Positions 1 to 14,880 are shown, counted from the first letter of the stretch. The stretch: DNA of 64,000 nt from JAYRSJ01 sp041920215 (GCA_041920215.1 JAYRSJ010000013.1:1-64000); one strand, 5' to 3'. Program-made: numbers and translations. The notes: generated by a model from the sequence alone, not told the origin.

Positions 1-1328
1 AGTGCCAGCTGGGTGCACAGCACCACGGCTTCAGGATCGTCGCCGTTCACATGCAACACCGGTGCCTCGATCATCTTGACGACGTCGGAGCAGTACAGCG
101 TCGAGCGGGTATCGCGCGGGTCGCTGGTGGTGAAACCGATCTGGTTGTTGATCACCAGATGCACGGTGCCCCCGGTGTAGTAGCCACGGGTCTGGGCCAG
201 CGCCAGCGTTTCCATCACGACGCCCTGGCCGGCAAAGGCGGCGTCGCCATGCACCAGCACCGGCAGCACCTGCGAGCCGTCCTGGTCGCCGCGACGGTCC
301 ATACGGGCCTTGACCGAGCCCTCGACCACCGGGTTGACGATTTCCAGGTGCGAAGGGTTGAAGGCCAGGCTCAGATGCACCGGGCCGCCGGGGCTGGTCA
401 CATCGCTGGAGAAGCCCTGGTGGTACTTGACGTCGCCGGCCGGCAGATCCTCGGGGGCCTTGTGCTCGAACTCGGCGAACAGGTCCTTGGGCATCTTGCC
501 CAGGGTGTTGACCAGCACATTGAGGCGGCCGCGGTGGGCCATGCCGATGACGATCTCCTGCACGCCCTTGGCACCAGCGGTCTGCACCAGCTCGTCCATC
601 GAGGCGATGAAGCTTTCGCCCCCCTCCAGCGAGAAGCGTTTCTGGCCCACGTACTTGGTGTGCAGATAGCGTTCCAGGCCCTCGGCCGCGGTCAGGCGAT
701 CCAGGATGTGCTTCTTCTTCTCAGGCGTGAAGCTGGGCTTGGAGCGGATGGACTCCAGACGCTCCTGCCACCAGCGCTTCTCGGCCTGCTCGGTGGTGTG
801 CATGTACTCGGCACCGATGGAGCCGCAGTAGGTTTCACGCAAGGCCTGCACGATTTCGCGCAGGGTCATGTTCTCGGCCTTGCTGAAATAGGTGTTCGTG
901 GCGCTGAACGAGATGTCCATATCGGACTCGCTCAGGTCATAGAAGCCAGGCTCCAGCTCCGGAATCTTGGGGCGCTCGGTGCGCTTGAGCGGGTCCAGAT
1001 CGGCCCAGCGCGAGCCGACATTGCGATAGGCCGCGATCAGCGACTGCACATGGACCTGTTTGCGGGCCACCGCCAGATCGGCGCTGGAGGCCTTCATGCC
1101 GAAGGCATTGGACTTGGCGCGCTGGGCAAAGGATTCGATCACCGGCGCATGGGCCACATCGCGGGCATCGCTGCCGTCGACCGCCGGTACATGCTGCAGC
1201 GCGTCGAAATACGCCCGCCAGTTGTCAGGCACGGAGCCCGGGTTGTCGAGGTAAGCCTCGTACATCTCCTCGACGTAGGGCGCGTTGCCCCCGAACAGGT
1301 AGGAGTTCGACCTGTATTGCTGCATCAT
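1..1328 (-). CDS. sucA: 2-oxoglutarate dehydrogenase E1 component, N-terminal part (runs off the left edge)
   Basis: This is the thiamine-diphosphate E1 subunit of the 2-oxoglutarate dehydrogenase complex, which decarboxylates 2-oxoglutarate in the TCA cycle. About 442 N-terminal residues are present; the C-terminal half lies beyond base 1. Reading the minus strand gives the short N-terminal E2-binding stretch (MMQQYRSNSYLFGGN), then the family blocks EKRWWQERLE, VLVHGDAAFAGQG and GGTVHLVINNQIGFTTSDP, which belong to the first thiamine-diphosphate domain. Two ATG codons are in tandem (1328 and 1325). An AGGTGAG ribosome-binding site lies about 8 bases before 1328. The gene is divergent from the 2-oxoglutarate-dependent oxygenase at 1713. 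sucB and lpd would be expected further left but cannot be seen. Confidence 0.95.
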   Translation of the reverse strand, partial: MMQQYRSNSYLFGGNAPYVEEMYEAYLDNPGSVPDNWRAYFDALQHVPAVDGSDARDVAHAPVIESFAQRAKSNAFGMKASSADLAVARKQVHVQSLIAAYRNVGSRWADLDPLKRTERPKIPELEPGFYDLSESDMDISFSATNTYFSKAENMTLREIVQALRETYCGSIGAEYMHTTEQAEKRWWQERLESIRSKPSFTPEKKKHILDRLTAAEGLERYLHTKYVGQKRFSLEGGESFIASMDELVQTAGAKGVQEIVIGMAHRGRLNVLVNTLGKMPKDLFAEFEHKAPEDLPAGDVKYHQGFSSDVTSPGGPVHLSLAFNPSHLEIVNPVVEGSVKARMDRRGDQDGSQVLPVLVHGDAAFAGQGVVMETLALAQTRGYYTGGTVHLVINNQIGFTTSDPRDTRSTLYCSDVVKMIEAPVLHVNGDDPEAVVLCTQLA

Positions 1329-1712
1329 CTTTCGCTCACCTTCTGCCCCGGTTTCCAAGGCTGTTGGCTGGTTGACAAACCTTCCGCGACACGGCTCGAC
1401 CGGTTGGCGGATTGCGACCCGCCTTGACTGTTGCCAGAAAAGGGGACGGGAAGGACCAAACTTCCAAGCGGCGGACTGTAGCACTGCGGGCTTTCCCGAC
1501 CAAATACGCGGAACTACAGAGACTGTGCAGGGCACCACAGTCGGCCGCCCGTCAGGCCGTTGTAGGCAAGGGTCGGGCGATTCCTGCAGCGGCTGCAGCA
1601 GCAGCTGCAAACGTTTGCGATCATGGCCTGCTTCGCCTAGACTGCGCGCTAAGCCCATGCCCCGCGATTGAATGGCATGTGGCCGACGGGACACATTGAG
1701 GAGATCCCCGCC
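1329..1712. other. 384-bp divergent intergenic region between sucA and the 2OG-Fe(II) oxygenase gene
   Basis: The region must hold promoters for both flanking genes. I could not assign a convincing -35/-10 pair on either strand. Visible elements are a CTGCAG/CAGCTGC-rich stretch at about 1584-1606, immediately followed by the 12-bp palindrome listed separately, and a GAGGAG ribosome-binding site at 1698-1703 for the gene at 1713. Short ORFs within it show no ribosome-binding site and no recognisable protein. Confidence 0.6.
1607..1618. promoter_or_regulatory. 12-bp perfect palindrome GCAAACGTTTGC, LacI-family operator-like
   Basis: GCAAACGTTTGC is its own reverse complement and has the central CG typical of LacI/GalR-family operators. 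It lies 95 bp before the start of the oxygenase gene at 1713 and about 280 bp before sucA. No LacI-type regulator gene is in the window, so the binding protein is unknown. Confidence 0.3.
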
Positions 1713-2555
1713 ATGCAAGTCCGAGTTGTCGACTACCGCGCGGCCGACGCCGCCGAGCAATTCACCCGCTCCCTGCACGAGACCGGCTTCGGCGTGCTGA
1801 CCAATCACCCGATACAGCAGGCCCTGGTCGAGAAGATCTATGCCGACTGGCTGGCCTTCTTCAATGGCCAGGACAAGCACCAGTACGCCTTCTCCAAGGA
1901 AAAGCAGGACGGCTACTTCTCCACCGAGATCTCCGAGACGGCCAAGGGCTTCACCCAGAAGGACATCAAGGAGTATTTCCACATCTACCCCTGGGGCCGC
2001 ATCCCGCCGGCGCTGAAGGACGATGCGCTGCAGTACTACGCCCAGGCCAACGGTCTGGCGCAGGAGCTGCTGTCCTGGGTGGAGCGCTACACCCCGGCCG
2101 AGATCGCCCGCCACTACCGCGAGCCCCTCTCCAACATGATCAAGGACAGCCAGCTGACCCTGTTGCGGGTGCTGCGCTACCCGCCGCTGACCGGCCAGGA
2201 GCCCGCAGGTTCGCTGCGTGCAGCGCCGCATGGCGACATCAATCTGCTGACCATCCTGCCGGCCGCCAACGAGCCGGGGCTGCAGGTGCAAGGCAAGGAT
2301 GGCGAGTGGTTCGACGTGCCCTGCGACTTCGGCATGCTGATCATCAACATCGGCGACATGCTGCAGGAGGCCTCGCAGGGCTACTACCCCTCGACCCAGC
2401 ACCGCGTGGTCAACCCCAGCGGCGCGGGCGCCAGCCGCAGCCGCGTCTCGCTGCCGCTGTTCCTGCACCCGCGCGACGAGGTGGTGCTGTCGGACCGCTA
2501 CACCGCCCACAGCTATCTGGATGAGCGGCTGCGCGAACTGGGCGTCAAGACCTGA
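1713..2555 (+). CDS. 2-oxoglutarate/Fe(II)-dependent oxygenase, isopenicillin N synthase-like family
   Basis: This 280-residue cytosolic non-haem iron oxygenase belongs to the isopenicillin N synthase/flavonol synthase-like superfamily. The substrate is not predictable. The N-terminal half has the DIOX_N pattern (FTRSLHETGFGVLTNH). The C-terminal double-stranded beta-helix holds the iron ligands HxD (PHGDINLLTIL) and a distal His (STQHRVVNPS), followed by the RxS 2-oxoglutarate anchor (SRSRVSLPLF). The ATG at 1713 is preferred over the upstream in-frame ATG at 1668 because GAGGAG lies 9 bases before it. It is divergent from sucA, a consumer of the same co-substrate. The next gene begins within or just after its 3' end. 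Confidence 0.88.
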   Translation: MQVRVVDYRAADAAEQFTRSLHETGFGVLTNHPIQQALVEKIYADWLAFFNGQDKHQYAFSKEKQDGYFSTEISETAKGFTQKDIKEYFHIYPWGRIPPALKDDALQYYAQANGLAQELLSWVERYTPAEIARHYREPLSNMIKDSQLTLLRVLRYPPLTGQEPAGSLRAAPHGDINLLTILPAANEPGLQVQGKDGEWFDVPCDFGMLIINIGDMLQEASQGYYPSTQHRVVNPSGAGASRSRVSLPLFLHPRDEVVLSDRYTAHSYLDERLRELGVKT

Positions 2556-2571
2556 GCCCCAGGGCCAGGCG

Positions 2572-2898
2572 GTGGGCGCTCGCCAGATCATCCACATCCA
2601 GCCGGCCGCGCCGGCCAAGCCGGCCCTGGGCCAGCCCTGCAACGGCTGCGGCATCTGCTGTCTGGCCGAACCCTGCCCGGTGGGCATGCTGGTGAGCCGC
2701 CGCCGCCAAGGGGCCTGCAAGCTGCTGCGCTGGTCAGACACCGAGGCCCGCTACCGCTGCGGCCTGCTGACCGAGTCCCAGGGCCGCGCCGGGCCGCTGA
2801 CACGGCTGTGGCTGGCCTGGGCGCGCCGCATGATCTCGGCCGGCAGCGGCTGCGATGCCCAGCTGCGGATCGAGCCTGCCCCCTGGGACAAGCCCTAG
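2572..2898 (+). CDS. small CxxCxxCC (YkgJ-type) putative metal-binding protein
   Basis: This protein of about 108 residues carries the cysteine cluster of the YkgJ/PF03692 putative zinc- or iron-chelating family: PCNGCGICC followed by EPCP, then isolated Cys residues at GACKLL, YRCGLL and SGCDAQ. No enzymatic role is established for the family. A GTG start at 2572 puts the gene 16 bp after the oxygenase stop. An ATG at 2521 would extend it by 17 residues and overlap the oxygenase by 35 bp, but those residues look like the shadow of the oxygenase frame. It is probably co-transcribed with the oxygenase. Confidence 0.75.
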   Translation: MGARQIIHIQPAAPAKPALGQPCNGCGICCLAEPCPVGMLVSRRRQGACKLLRWSDTEARYRCGLLTESQGRAGPLTRLWLAWARRMISAGSGCDAQLRIEPAPWDKP

Positions 2899-2960
2899 CC
2901 GGGTTATCCCCTTGTCCCGCTAGGATGACCGCTCCCTTGATCTCCCGGAGCGATCACAAG

Positions 2961-4541
2961 ATGACCACCAAGTTCAAACTGGCGACCCTGGCCCTGAGCC
3001 TGGGCCTGCTGGCTGCCACCGGCACCCAGGCCGTACCCCTGCACTGGGCCGCGCAGAACGATGTGCTGACCCTGGACCCGCACTCGCAGAACCATGGCAC
3101 GACCAGCGCCATCCTCTCCCACGCCTACGAAGGCCTGACCCGCTACAGCAAGAGCTACCAGGTCGAGCCGGCCCTGGCCACCAAATGGACCCAGATCAGC
3201 CCCACCCAGGTGCGCTTCGAGCTGCGCAAGGGCGTCAAGTTCCATGACGGCTCGCCCTTCAGCGCCGATGACGTGGTCTTCTCCTTCGCCCGCATCAAGC
3301 AGCCCCAGGGCACGATGCAGGCCTATGTGAACGGCATCGCCGAGATCAAGAAGGTCGACAGCCACACGGTCGACTTCATGCTGTCGGCCCCCAACCCCAT
3401 CCTGCTGCGCAACATCGTCGACTTCCGCATCGTCAGCAAGGCCTGGGCCGAGAAGAACAAGTCGGTCAACCTGCCCGATGTGAAGGTCAAGGAAGAAAAC
3501 TTCGCCACCCGCAACACCAACGGCACCGGTCCCTACCTGATCACCGGCTGGCAGCCGGACCAGAAGATCACGATGGTGGCGAACAAGGACTGGTGGGACG
3601 CCAAGAATGCCAGCAACGTCAGCTCGGTGACCTACTCGCCGATCAAGTCCGACGCCACCCGCGTCGCCGCCCTGCTGTCCGGCGAGGTCGATCTGCTGAC
3701 CGACCTGCCTACCCAGGATGTAGCGCGTCTGCGCAACGAGTCCAAGGTGGCGGTGCTGGAGGGCAACGAGGTCCGCACCATCTTCATCGCAATGGACCAG
3801 GGCAGCGAGGAGCTCAAGCACTCCAATATCAAGGGCAAGAACCCCTTCAAGGACAAGCGCGTGCGCGAGGCCCTGTCCACCGCCATCGACCGCGAGGCCA
3901 TCAAGCGCTCCATCATGCGCGGGCTGTCGGTGCCGGCGGGCCTGATGGTGGCGCCGGGCGTCAACGGCAACACGCCGGACATCGATGTGCCGGTCAAGGC
4001 CGATGTCGAGAAGTCCAAGAAGCTGCTGGCCGATGCCGGCTATCCGCAGGGCTTCGAGGTGCAGCTGAACTGCCCCAACAACCGCTACGTCAACGACGAG
4101 GAAATCTGCCAGGCGGTGGTGGCGATGTGGGCGCGCATCGGCGTCAAGGCCAAGCTGCAGGCGGAGTCCATGTCCACCTTCAGCCCCAAGGTCCAGGCCT
4201 TCGAGCATCAGCTCTTCCTGTTTGGCTGGGGCGTGCCGACCTATGACGCGCTCTACACCATCCAGTCCCTGGTGCGTACCAAGACCACCGGCTCGGATGG
4301 CAACTGGAACTACTTCCGCATCAGCGATGCCAAGATCGACCAGCTGACCGATGCGATGAAGGTCGAGTCCGACATCCCCAAGCGCAACGCGATGATCAAG
4401 GAAGCCCTGCTGCGCATGCGTGACGAGCATCTGTTCATCCCCATCCATCACCAGATGCGTCCCTGGGCGATGAAGAAGAACGTCGAGACCGTACACCGCT
4501 CGGACGACCGGCCCGAGGCGCGCTTCACCAATGTGCGCTGA
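2961..4541 (+). CDS. ABC-transporter solute-binding protein, family 5 (peptide/nickel type)
   Basis: This 526-residue periplasmic solute-binding protein belongs to the DppA/OppA family. A cleavable signal peptide is visible (MTTKFKLATLALSLGLL, predicted cleavage after ATGTQA). It is followed by family-5 signatures: LTLDPHSQNH, AYEGLTRYSKSYQVEPALA, VRFELRKGVKFHDGSPFSADDVVFSF and NGTGPYLITGW. The start at 2961 has a GGAG 10 bases upstream and puts the Lys-rich n-region at the very N-terminus; the longer frame from 2808 would read into the preceding gene. No permease or ATPase gene is adjacent, so this is an orphan binding protein whose ligand (peptide, opine, haem, or similar) cannot be told. 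A hairpin terminator follows. Confidence 0.93.
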   Translation: MTTKFKLATLALSLGLLAATGTQAVPLHWAAQNDVLTLDPHSQNHGTTSAILSHAYEGLTRYSKSYQVEPALATKWTQISPTQVRFELRKGVKFHDGSPFSADDVVFSFARIKQPQGTMQAYVNGIAEIKKVDSHTVDFMLSAPNPILLRNIVDFRIVSKAWAEKNKSVNLPDVKVKEENFATRNTNGTGPYLITGWQPDQKITMVANKDWWDAKNASNVSSVTYSPIKSDATRVAALLSGEVDLLTDLPTQDVARLRNESKVAVLEGNEVRTIFIAMDQGSEELKHSNIKGKNPFKDKRVREALSTAIDREAIKRSIMRGLSVPAGLMVAPGVNGNTPDIDVPVKADVEKSKKLLADAGYPQGFEVQLNCPNNRYVNDEEICQAVVAMWARIGVKAKLQAESMSTFSPKVQAFEHQLFLFGWGVPTYDALYTIQSLVRTKTTGSDGNWNYFRISDAKIDQLTDAMKVESDIPKRNAMIKEALLRMRDEHLFIPIHHQMRPWAMKKNVETVHRSDDRPEARFTNVR

Positions 4542-4561
4542 ACCCCGCGCCTAGCACCCGC

Positions 4562-4590
4562 AACGCCCCGGCCACGGCCGGGGCGTTCTT
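4562..4590 (+). terminator. intrinsic terminator after the solute-binding protein gene
   Basis: AACGCCCCGGCC and GGCCGGGGCGTT form a 10-12 bp GC-rich stem with a minimal loop, followed by TTCTTC. It lies 20 bp after the stop at 4541, between two convergent genes. Confidence 0.7.
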
Positions 4591-4604
4591 CATCGTGGGC
4601 TGTC

Positions 4605-7178
4605 TCAGTTGTTGTCGGCCTGACGCAAGGTGGCCATCACCGGCCGCTTGAGCACGCCGCGCAAGCCCCACCAGCCGGCCGCCTGGGCCAGCAGCGCGCC
4701 GGCTGCCATGCTCGCCAGCGGCACCCAGGGACTGCCGCCCCAGTCGAACTCGAACACATAGCGCGCCAGCAGGCTGGACAGCAGCAAGGCCATCAGACCG
4801 GCCAGCAGGCCCGCCAGCGCCCCCACGCCCAGCAGCTCGGCGCGCTGCACCTGGGCCAGCAGGGCGCCGCTGGCGCCCATGGCCCGCATCAGACCGAACT
4901 CGCGGCTGCGTGCCTCGCGGGTGCTGGTCACCGCGCTGAGCAGCACCACCAAGCCCGTCGCCAGCGTGAAGGCGAACAGGAACTGCACCGCCTGTATCAC
5001 CTGGTCCAGCACACCCTGCACCTGGCGGATCTGGGCCGAGACATCGACATTGGTGATGTTCGGGAAGTCGCGGCTCAGCTGCCGGTCCAGCTGCCCACCC
5101 GCCGGTGCGCGGTAGGCCGCGATATAGGTGCTGGGCAGGTCCGGCATCGCCGCACGTGGATAGAGCACGAAGAAGTTGACATGCATGGAGGCCCAGTCCA
5201 CCTTGCGCAGGCTGCTGATGCGCGCCTCCACCGGCACGCCGGCGATGTCGAAACCCATGCGGTCACCAAGTTTCAGACCCAGTTGCTTGGCCAGGCCCTC
5301 CTCCACACTGACGCCATCGGCTTCGTCGGCCTGCCAGCGCCCGGCCACCAGCTGGTTGTGGCCAGGCAGCTGGGCACTGTGGCTCAGATTGAACTCGCGC
5401 TCGACCAGGCGTTGCGAGCGCGCCTCCTCGAACTGGCTGGGCTGCACCGGCTGGCCGTTGATCGTCACCAGCCGGCCGCGGATCATCGGGTACCAGTCGT
5501 AGTCGCTCACGCCCGCCTGACGCAGCGCCGCCTGGAAGGCAGCCCCCTGCTCGGGCTGCACATTGATGACGAAGCGGTCCGGCGCGTTGGCCGGGCTGGC
5601 GGCCCGCCAGCTGGCGATCAGGTCGGTGCGCAGCAGCACCAGCAGCACCAGGGCCAGCAGGCCCACCGCCAGGGCCGAGACCTGCACCACCGCATAGGCC
5701 GGCCGGGCTGCCACCTGGCGGGTGGCCAGCAGCAGCCAGCGCGGCAGGCCAGCGGTGCCCAGCGGCACCAGGCGGCGCAGCAGCATCACCGCCAGCCAGG
5801 CCAGCAGCGCGAACAGGCCCAGCGCCAGCCCGAAGCCGCCGGCCGAGATCAGACCCAGGCGCAGATCGCTGGACAGGGCCAGCAGGATGGCGCCAAAGCC
5901 CAGCACGCCGCTGGCCAGCACCAGCAGCGAGCCGCCCTGCAGATTGCCCACATCGCGCCGGATCACCCGCAGCGGCGGCACGCTGGCCAGCTGCAGCACC
6001 GGCGGCAGGCCGAAGCCGGCCAGCAGGCTCAGGCCCAGGCCCAGGCCCAATGCAACCGGCCAGGCCCCCGGCGCCGGCAGATCGGCCGCAATCAGGCCGG
6101 CCAACAGGCTCACGAAGCCGAAATGCAGCAGCCAGCCCAGCGCCACGCCCAGCAGGCTGGCGCCCAGACCCACCGTGCCGAACTCCAGCGCATAGGCCCA
6201 GGCGATGCGGCGCTGGGGCTGGCCCAGCACCCTCAGCATCGCGCAATCGTCCAGATGGCGGCTGGCAAAGTCGCGCGCGGCCAGCGCCACCGCCACCGCG
6301 GCCAGCAGGGCCGAGAGCATGGCCACCAGCTTCAGGAAGCTACCGGCGCGGTCCAGGGTCTGGCGCATCTCGGGCCGGCCGCTCTCCAGCGATTCGAAGC
6401 GCACGCCGCGCAGGCGCGGGCTCTTGCCGTCGCCGGGCTCGATCAAGGCCTTGGCGCGGCGCTCGAAGCTGCGCAGCGCCTCGCGCTGCGCCGGCCCCTG
6501 CGCGGCCACCGCATAACGGTAGACCAGGCGGCTGGCCGGCTGCACCAGGCCGGTGGCCGCCAGATCGGCCTCGGCCAGCATCAGCCGCGGCGCGAAGTTC
6601 ATGAAACCGGCCCCGCGGTCGGGCTCGGTGGCGATGATGCCGGCGATGCGCAGGCTGGACTCACCCAGCAGGAGGCGCTCACCCGGTTTGAGCTGCAGCG
6701 CGTCCAGCAGGCCGGCATCGACCCAGACCTCGCCGGCCGCCGGCGCTCCCACCGCCCGCCCATCGCTCAGCAGCACCCGGCCGCGCAAGGGGTAGCTGGC
6801 CCCCACCGCCTTGACCGAGACCAGACGGCTGGCGCCACCCTGGGCCTCGGGCGCCCGGGCCATGCTGGGGAAGCTGACGGTGCGGACCTCGGCCAGGCCC
6901 AGCTCGCTGGCCAGCGCCTGGATCGCCGGCGGGGTGGCCTGATCGCTGGCCACCACCGCATCGCCACCCAGCAGCTGGGCGGCATCGCGACTCAGCCCCT
7001 GATCCAGACGGTCGGACAGAAAGGCCACCGCGCACAGCGCCGCGACGGCCAGCGTCACCGCCAGCACCAGCAGCCGCAGTTCGCCGGCCCGCCAGTCACG
7101 CCAGAGCTGGCGCCAGGCCAGCATCAGCACCGAGGGGGGCGCGCCCGGGGATGAAGAGGCAGCGGAGGTGTTGTTCAT
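4605..7178 (-). CDS. FtsX-type ABC transporter permease (YbbP-like)
   Basis: This inner-membrane protein of about 857 residues has the layout of the E. coli YbbP family. A first transmembrane helix near the N-terminus (ELRLLVLAVTLAVAALCAVAFL) precedes a large periplasmic MacB-PCD-like domain. A first FtsX core follows (SFLKLVAMLSALLAAVAVALAARDF and neighbours), then a central block of hydrophobic helices, a second periplasmic domain and a second FtsX core (FAFTLATGLVVLLSAVTSTREARSREFGLMRAMGAS). Such permeases work with a LolD/YbbA-type ATPase on lipids, lipoproteins or small molecules, but no ATPase gene is adjacent here. The ATG at 7178 is chosen because the 45-residue upstream extension is basic and non-conserved-looking; its ribosome-binding site is weak. 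Confidence 0.85.
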   Translation of the reverse strand: MNNTSAASSSPGAPPSVLMLAWRQLWRDWRAGELRLLVLAVTLAVAALCAVAFLSDRLDQGLSRDAAQLLGGDAVVASDQATPPAIQALASELGLAEVRTVSFPSMARAPEAQGGASRLVSVKAVGASYPLRGRVLLSDGRAVGAPAAGEVWVDAGLLDALQLKPGERLLLGESSLRIAGIIATEPDRGAGFMNFAPRLMLAEADLAATGLVQPASRLVYRYAVAAQGPAQREALRSFERRAKALIEPGDGKSPRLRGVRFESLESGRPEMRQTLDRAGSFLKLVAMLSALLAAVAVALAARDFASRHLDDCAMLRVLGQPQRRIAWAYALEFGTVGLGASLLGVALGWLLHFGFVSLLAGLIAADLPAPGAWPVALGLGLGLSLLAGFGLPPVLQLASVPPLRVIRRDVGNLQGGSLLVLASGVLGFGAILLALSSDLRLGLISAGGFGLALGLFALLAWLAVMLLRRLVPLGTAGLPRWLLLATRQVAARPAYAVVQVSALAVGLLALVLLVLLRTDLIASWRAASPANAPDRFVINVQPEQGAAFQAALRQAGVSDYDWYPMIRGRLVTINGQPVQPSQFEEARSQRLVEREFNLSHSAQLPGHNQLVAGRWQADEADGVSVEEGLAKQLGLKLGDRMGFDIAGVPVEARISSLRKVDWASMHVNFFVLYPRAAMPDLPSTYIAAYRAPAGGQLDRQLSRDFPNITNVDVSAQIRQVQGVLDQVIQAVQFLFAFTLATGLVVLLSAVTSTREARSREFGLMRAMGASGALLAQVQRAELLGVGALAGLLAGLMALLLSSLLARYVFEFDWGGSPWVPLASMAAGALLAQAAGWWGLRGVLKRPVMATLRQADNN

Positions 7179-7300
7179 GGCCGGCACTGTAGCGGCTTCG
7201 CCCGCGTGCTGCCGGAGGCCATGCCGGCATGCAAAGCGCCTGAACGACGCATGCAATCCGCCGCAAGTACCGGGCAGCCGGCCGCGCGTCCAATCCAGCC

Positions 7301-8158
7301 ATGGACTCACACACCTCTCCCCAGCCCGGTGACTTCCCCAGCCTGTTCGTCTCGCACGGCTCCCCGATGACCGCGCTGCAGGGCGGGCCCGCTCCGAGTG
7401 CCTGGCGCCGCCTGGGCGAGCGGCTGATTGCCCGTCATGGCCGGCCCCGCTCGGTGCTGGCCGTCTCGGCCCACAGCCTGGCCCGCGCGCCGGCCTTGCT
7501 GGCAGCGCCGCGCCAACATGCCGTGCATGACTTCAGCGGCTTCGATCCCGCGCTGTACCAGCTGCGCTACGCGCCGGACGGCGCCCCCGCGCTGGCGGCC
7601 GAGGTCAGGGCGCTGCTGCAGGCCGGCGGCGTCACCAGCCATCTGCTGGGCCAGGGGGGCCTGGACCATGGCATCTGGGTGCCGCTACGCGAGCTGCTGC
7701 CCGCCGCCGATGTACCGGTGCTGCCGCTGGCCCTCGTGCCTGACGCCAGCCCGGCGCAGCAGTTCGCCTTGGGCGAGCTGCTGGCGCCGCTGCGCCGCCA
7801 GGGGGTGCTGATCCTGGCCAGCGGCAGCCTGACCCACAATCTGGGCCAGGTCTTCGGCCCCGGCGGCATGCGTGCGCTGGATGCGCCCGAGGCGCCCGAT
7901 GTAGCGGCCTTCCGCGCCTGGATGCTGGCACGCAGCCAGGCGCTCGATTGGACGGCCCTGCTGGATTACCGCCGCCAGGCCCCGCATGCGGCCGCCATGC
8001 ATCCCAGCGACGAACACCTGCTGCCCTGGTATGTAGCGGCCGGTGCCGGCGGCCGCGCTACGCTGCCACAGCGCCTGCACGCTAGCGTCACCCACGGCGT
8101 GCTGGGCATGGATGTCTATGCCTTCGGTGAAGGGGCTGCGGACCTGGACCTGGCCTGA
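7301..8158 (+). CDS. class III extradiol ring-cleavage dioxygenase, DODA/YgiD-type
   Basis: This 285-residue protein of the LigB superfamily resembles 4,5-DOPA extradiol dioxygenases such as E. coli YgiD. Visible blocks are FVSHGSPM with the first metal-binding His, VLAVSAHSL, HDFSGFDPALYQLRY, GLDHGIWVPL, LILASGSLTHNLGQ and HPSDEHLLPWYVAAGAG, in the order expected for the family, with His residues at the metal and catalytic positions. The physiological substrate is unknown. It is divergent from the permease gene with a 122-bp gap and ends 37 bp before tRNA-Gly. The ATG at 7301 has no strong ribosome-binding site. Confidence 0.87.
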   Translation: MDSHTSPQPGDFPSLFVSHGSPMTALQGGPAPSAWRRLGERLIARHGRPRSVLAVSAHSLARAPALLAAPRQHAVHDFSGFDPALYQLRYAPDGAPALAAEVRALLQAGGVTSHLLGQGGLDHGIWVPLRELLPAADVPVLPLALVPDASPAQQFALGELLAPLRRQGVLILASGSLTHNLGQVFGPGGMRALDAPEAPDVAAFRAWMLARSQALDWTALLDYRRQAPHAAAMHPSDEHLLPWYVAAGAGGRATLPQRLHASVTHGVLGMDVYAFGEGAADLDLA

Positions 8159-8195
8159 GAAACGGCCCAAAGCGCGGCTAGAATCGCGGCCTAGC

Positions 8196-8270
8196 GCGGG
8201 CGTCGTATAACGGCTATTACCTTGGCTTCCCAAGCCAATGACGTGGGTTCGACTCCCATCGCCCGCTCCA
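8196..8270 (+). tRNA. tRNA-Gly(CCC)
   Basis: The acceptor strands GCGGGCG and CGCCCGC pair across a full cloverleaf. The anticodon stem TTGGC/GCCAA encloses loop TTCCCAA (anticodon CCC), and the T-arm contains GGGTTCGACTCCC. The 3' CCA is encoded (8268-8270). Confidence 0.95.
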
Positions 8271-8305
8271 ACCGCCCCCTGGCTCGGCGCTTCACCGCCC
8301 CATCT

Positions 8306-9249
8306 CTACAGCCCCTGCACCTTGCAGCGCGCCCGGCCATCGGCCTTGGCGCGATAGAGCTGCACATCGGCCGCCGCCAGCATGGTCGCCGTGTCCAGGC
8401 CCGCCGCGGGCACGCCGGCCACACCGCCGATGCTGACCGTCAGCACCGGCGCCACCGTCGACAGCGCATGCGCGGTGCCCAAACCCCGCACCGCAGCCTC
8501 CAGCTGGCCGGCCAGCTGGCTCGCGCCCTCCGCATCGGTGTCGGGCAGCACGCAGGCGAATTCCTCGCCGCCATAACGGCACAGCAGGTCGCCGGGCCGC
8601 TTGACCACGCTGCGCAGGGCCAGCGCCACGCCGCGCAGCGCGTCATCGCCGGCCAGATGGCCGTAGTGGTCGTTGTAGTGCTTGAAGAAGTCCACATCGA
8701 TCAGCAGCAGTGCCAGGCTGCTCTGGTTGCGGCGGGCCCGCTCCAGTTCCGACTGGCAGCGCTCGTCGAAGAAGCGCCGGTTGTGCAGGCCGGTGAGACC
8801 ATCGAGAAAGGCCTGCTGGCGCAGCAGATCGCTCTGGGTCTTGAGCAGCAGATGGGTGCGCACCCGCGCGCGCACGACGGCCGGGTTGAAGGGCTTGCTG
8901 ATGAAGTCCACCGCGCCGCAGGCCAGGCCGGCGGTCTCGGCCTCGTCGTCCTGATGGGCGGTGACGAAGATCACCGGAATGTCGCGCAGCTGGGCATCGC
9001 TCTTGAGCCGGCGGCAGACCTCGTAGCCGTCCATGCCGGGCATCTGCACATCGAGCAGGATCAGGTCGGGCCATTGCTCGCGGCTGAGCTGCAGCGCCTG
9101 GGCACCGCTGGTGGCCATGAAGACCTGGCAATCGGCCGCGAAGACCTGGTAGAGCGCCTGGATATTGAGCGCCTGGTCGTCCACCAGCAGCAGGCGCGGC
9201 CGGCGGCCCAGGAGCTCGGGCAGATCGAGGGAGAAATCGGTGACGGGGC

Positions 9250-9253
<4 letters not shown>
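8306..9253 (-). CDS. response regulator with GGDEF output (diguanylate cyclase)
   Basis: This 315-residue protein has an N-terminal receiver domain (RLLLVDDQ, phospho-acceptor Asp in ILLDVQMPGMDG, switch Thr in FVTAHQ, Lys in SKPF) fused to a GGDEF domain with the active-site signature GGEEF. It should make cyclic di-GMP. The inhibitory I-site RxxD is present as RPGD exactly five residues before GGEEF, so product inhibition is expected. The ATG at 9253 overlaps the stop of the hybrid kinase gene (ATGA), implying translational coupling, and makes this the likely phosphotransfer target of that kinase. A longer frame from 9301 would overlap the kinase more and is less likely. Confidence 0.93.

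Positions 9254-14880
<5,627 letters not shown>

Noticed and set aside
1412..1699. A 95-codon plus-strand ORF in the sucA/oxygenase gap
   Set aside because: No ribosome-binding site or domain, and it overlaps the probable promoter region.
5181..7154. A 657-codon plus-strand ORF opposite the permease
   Set aside because: Gln/His-rich repeats such as QQHQQ arise from the antisense of Leu/Ala codons; not a real gene.
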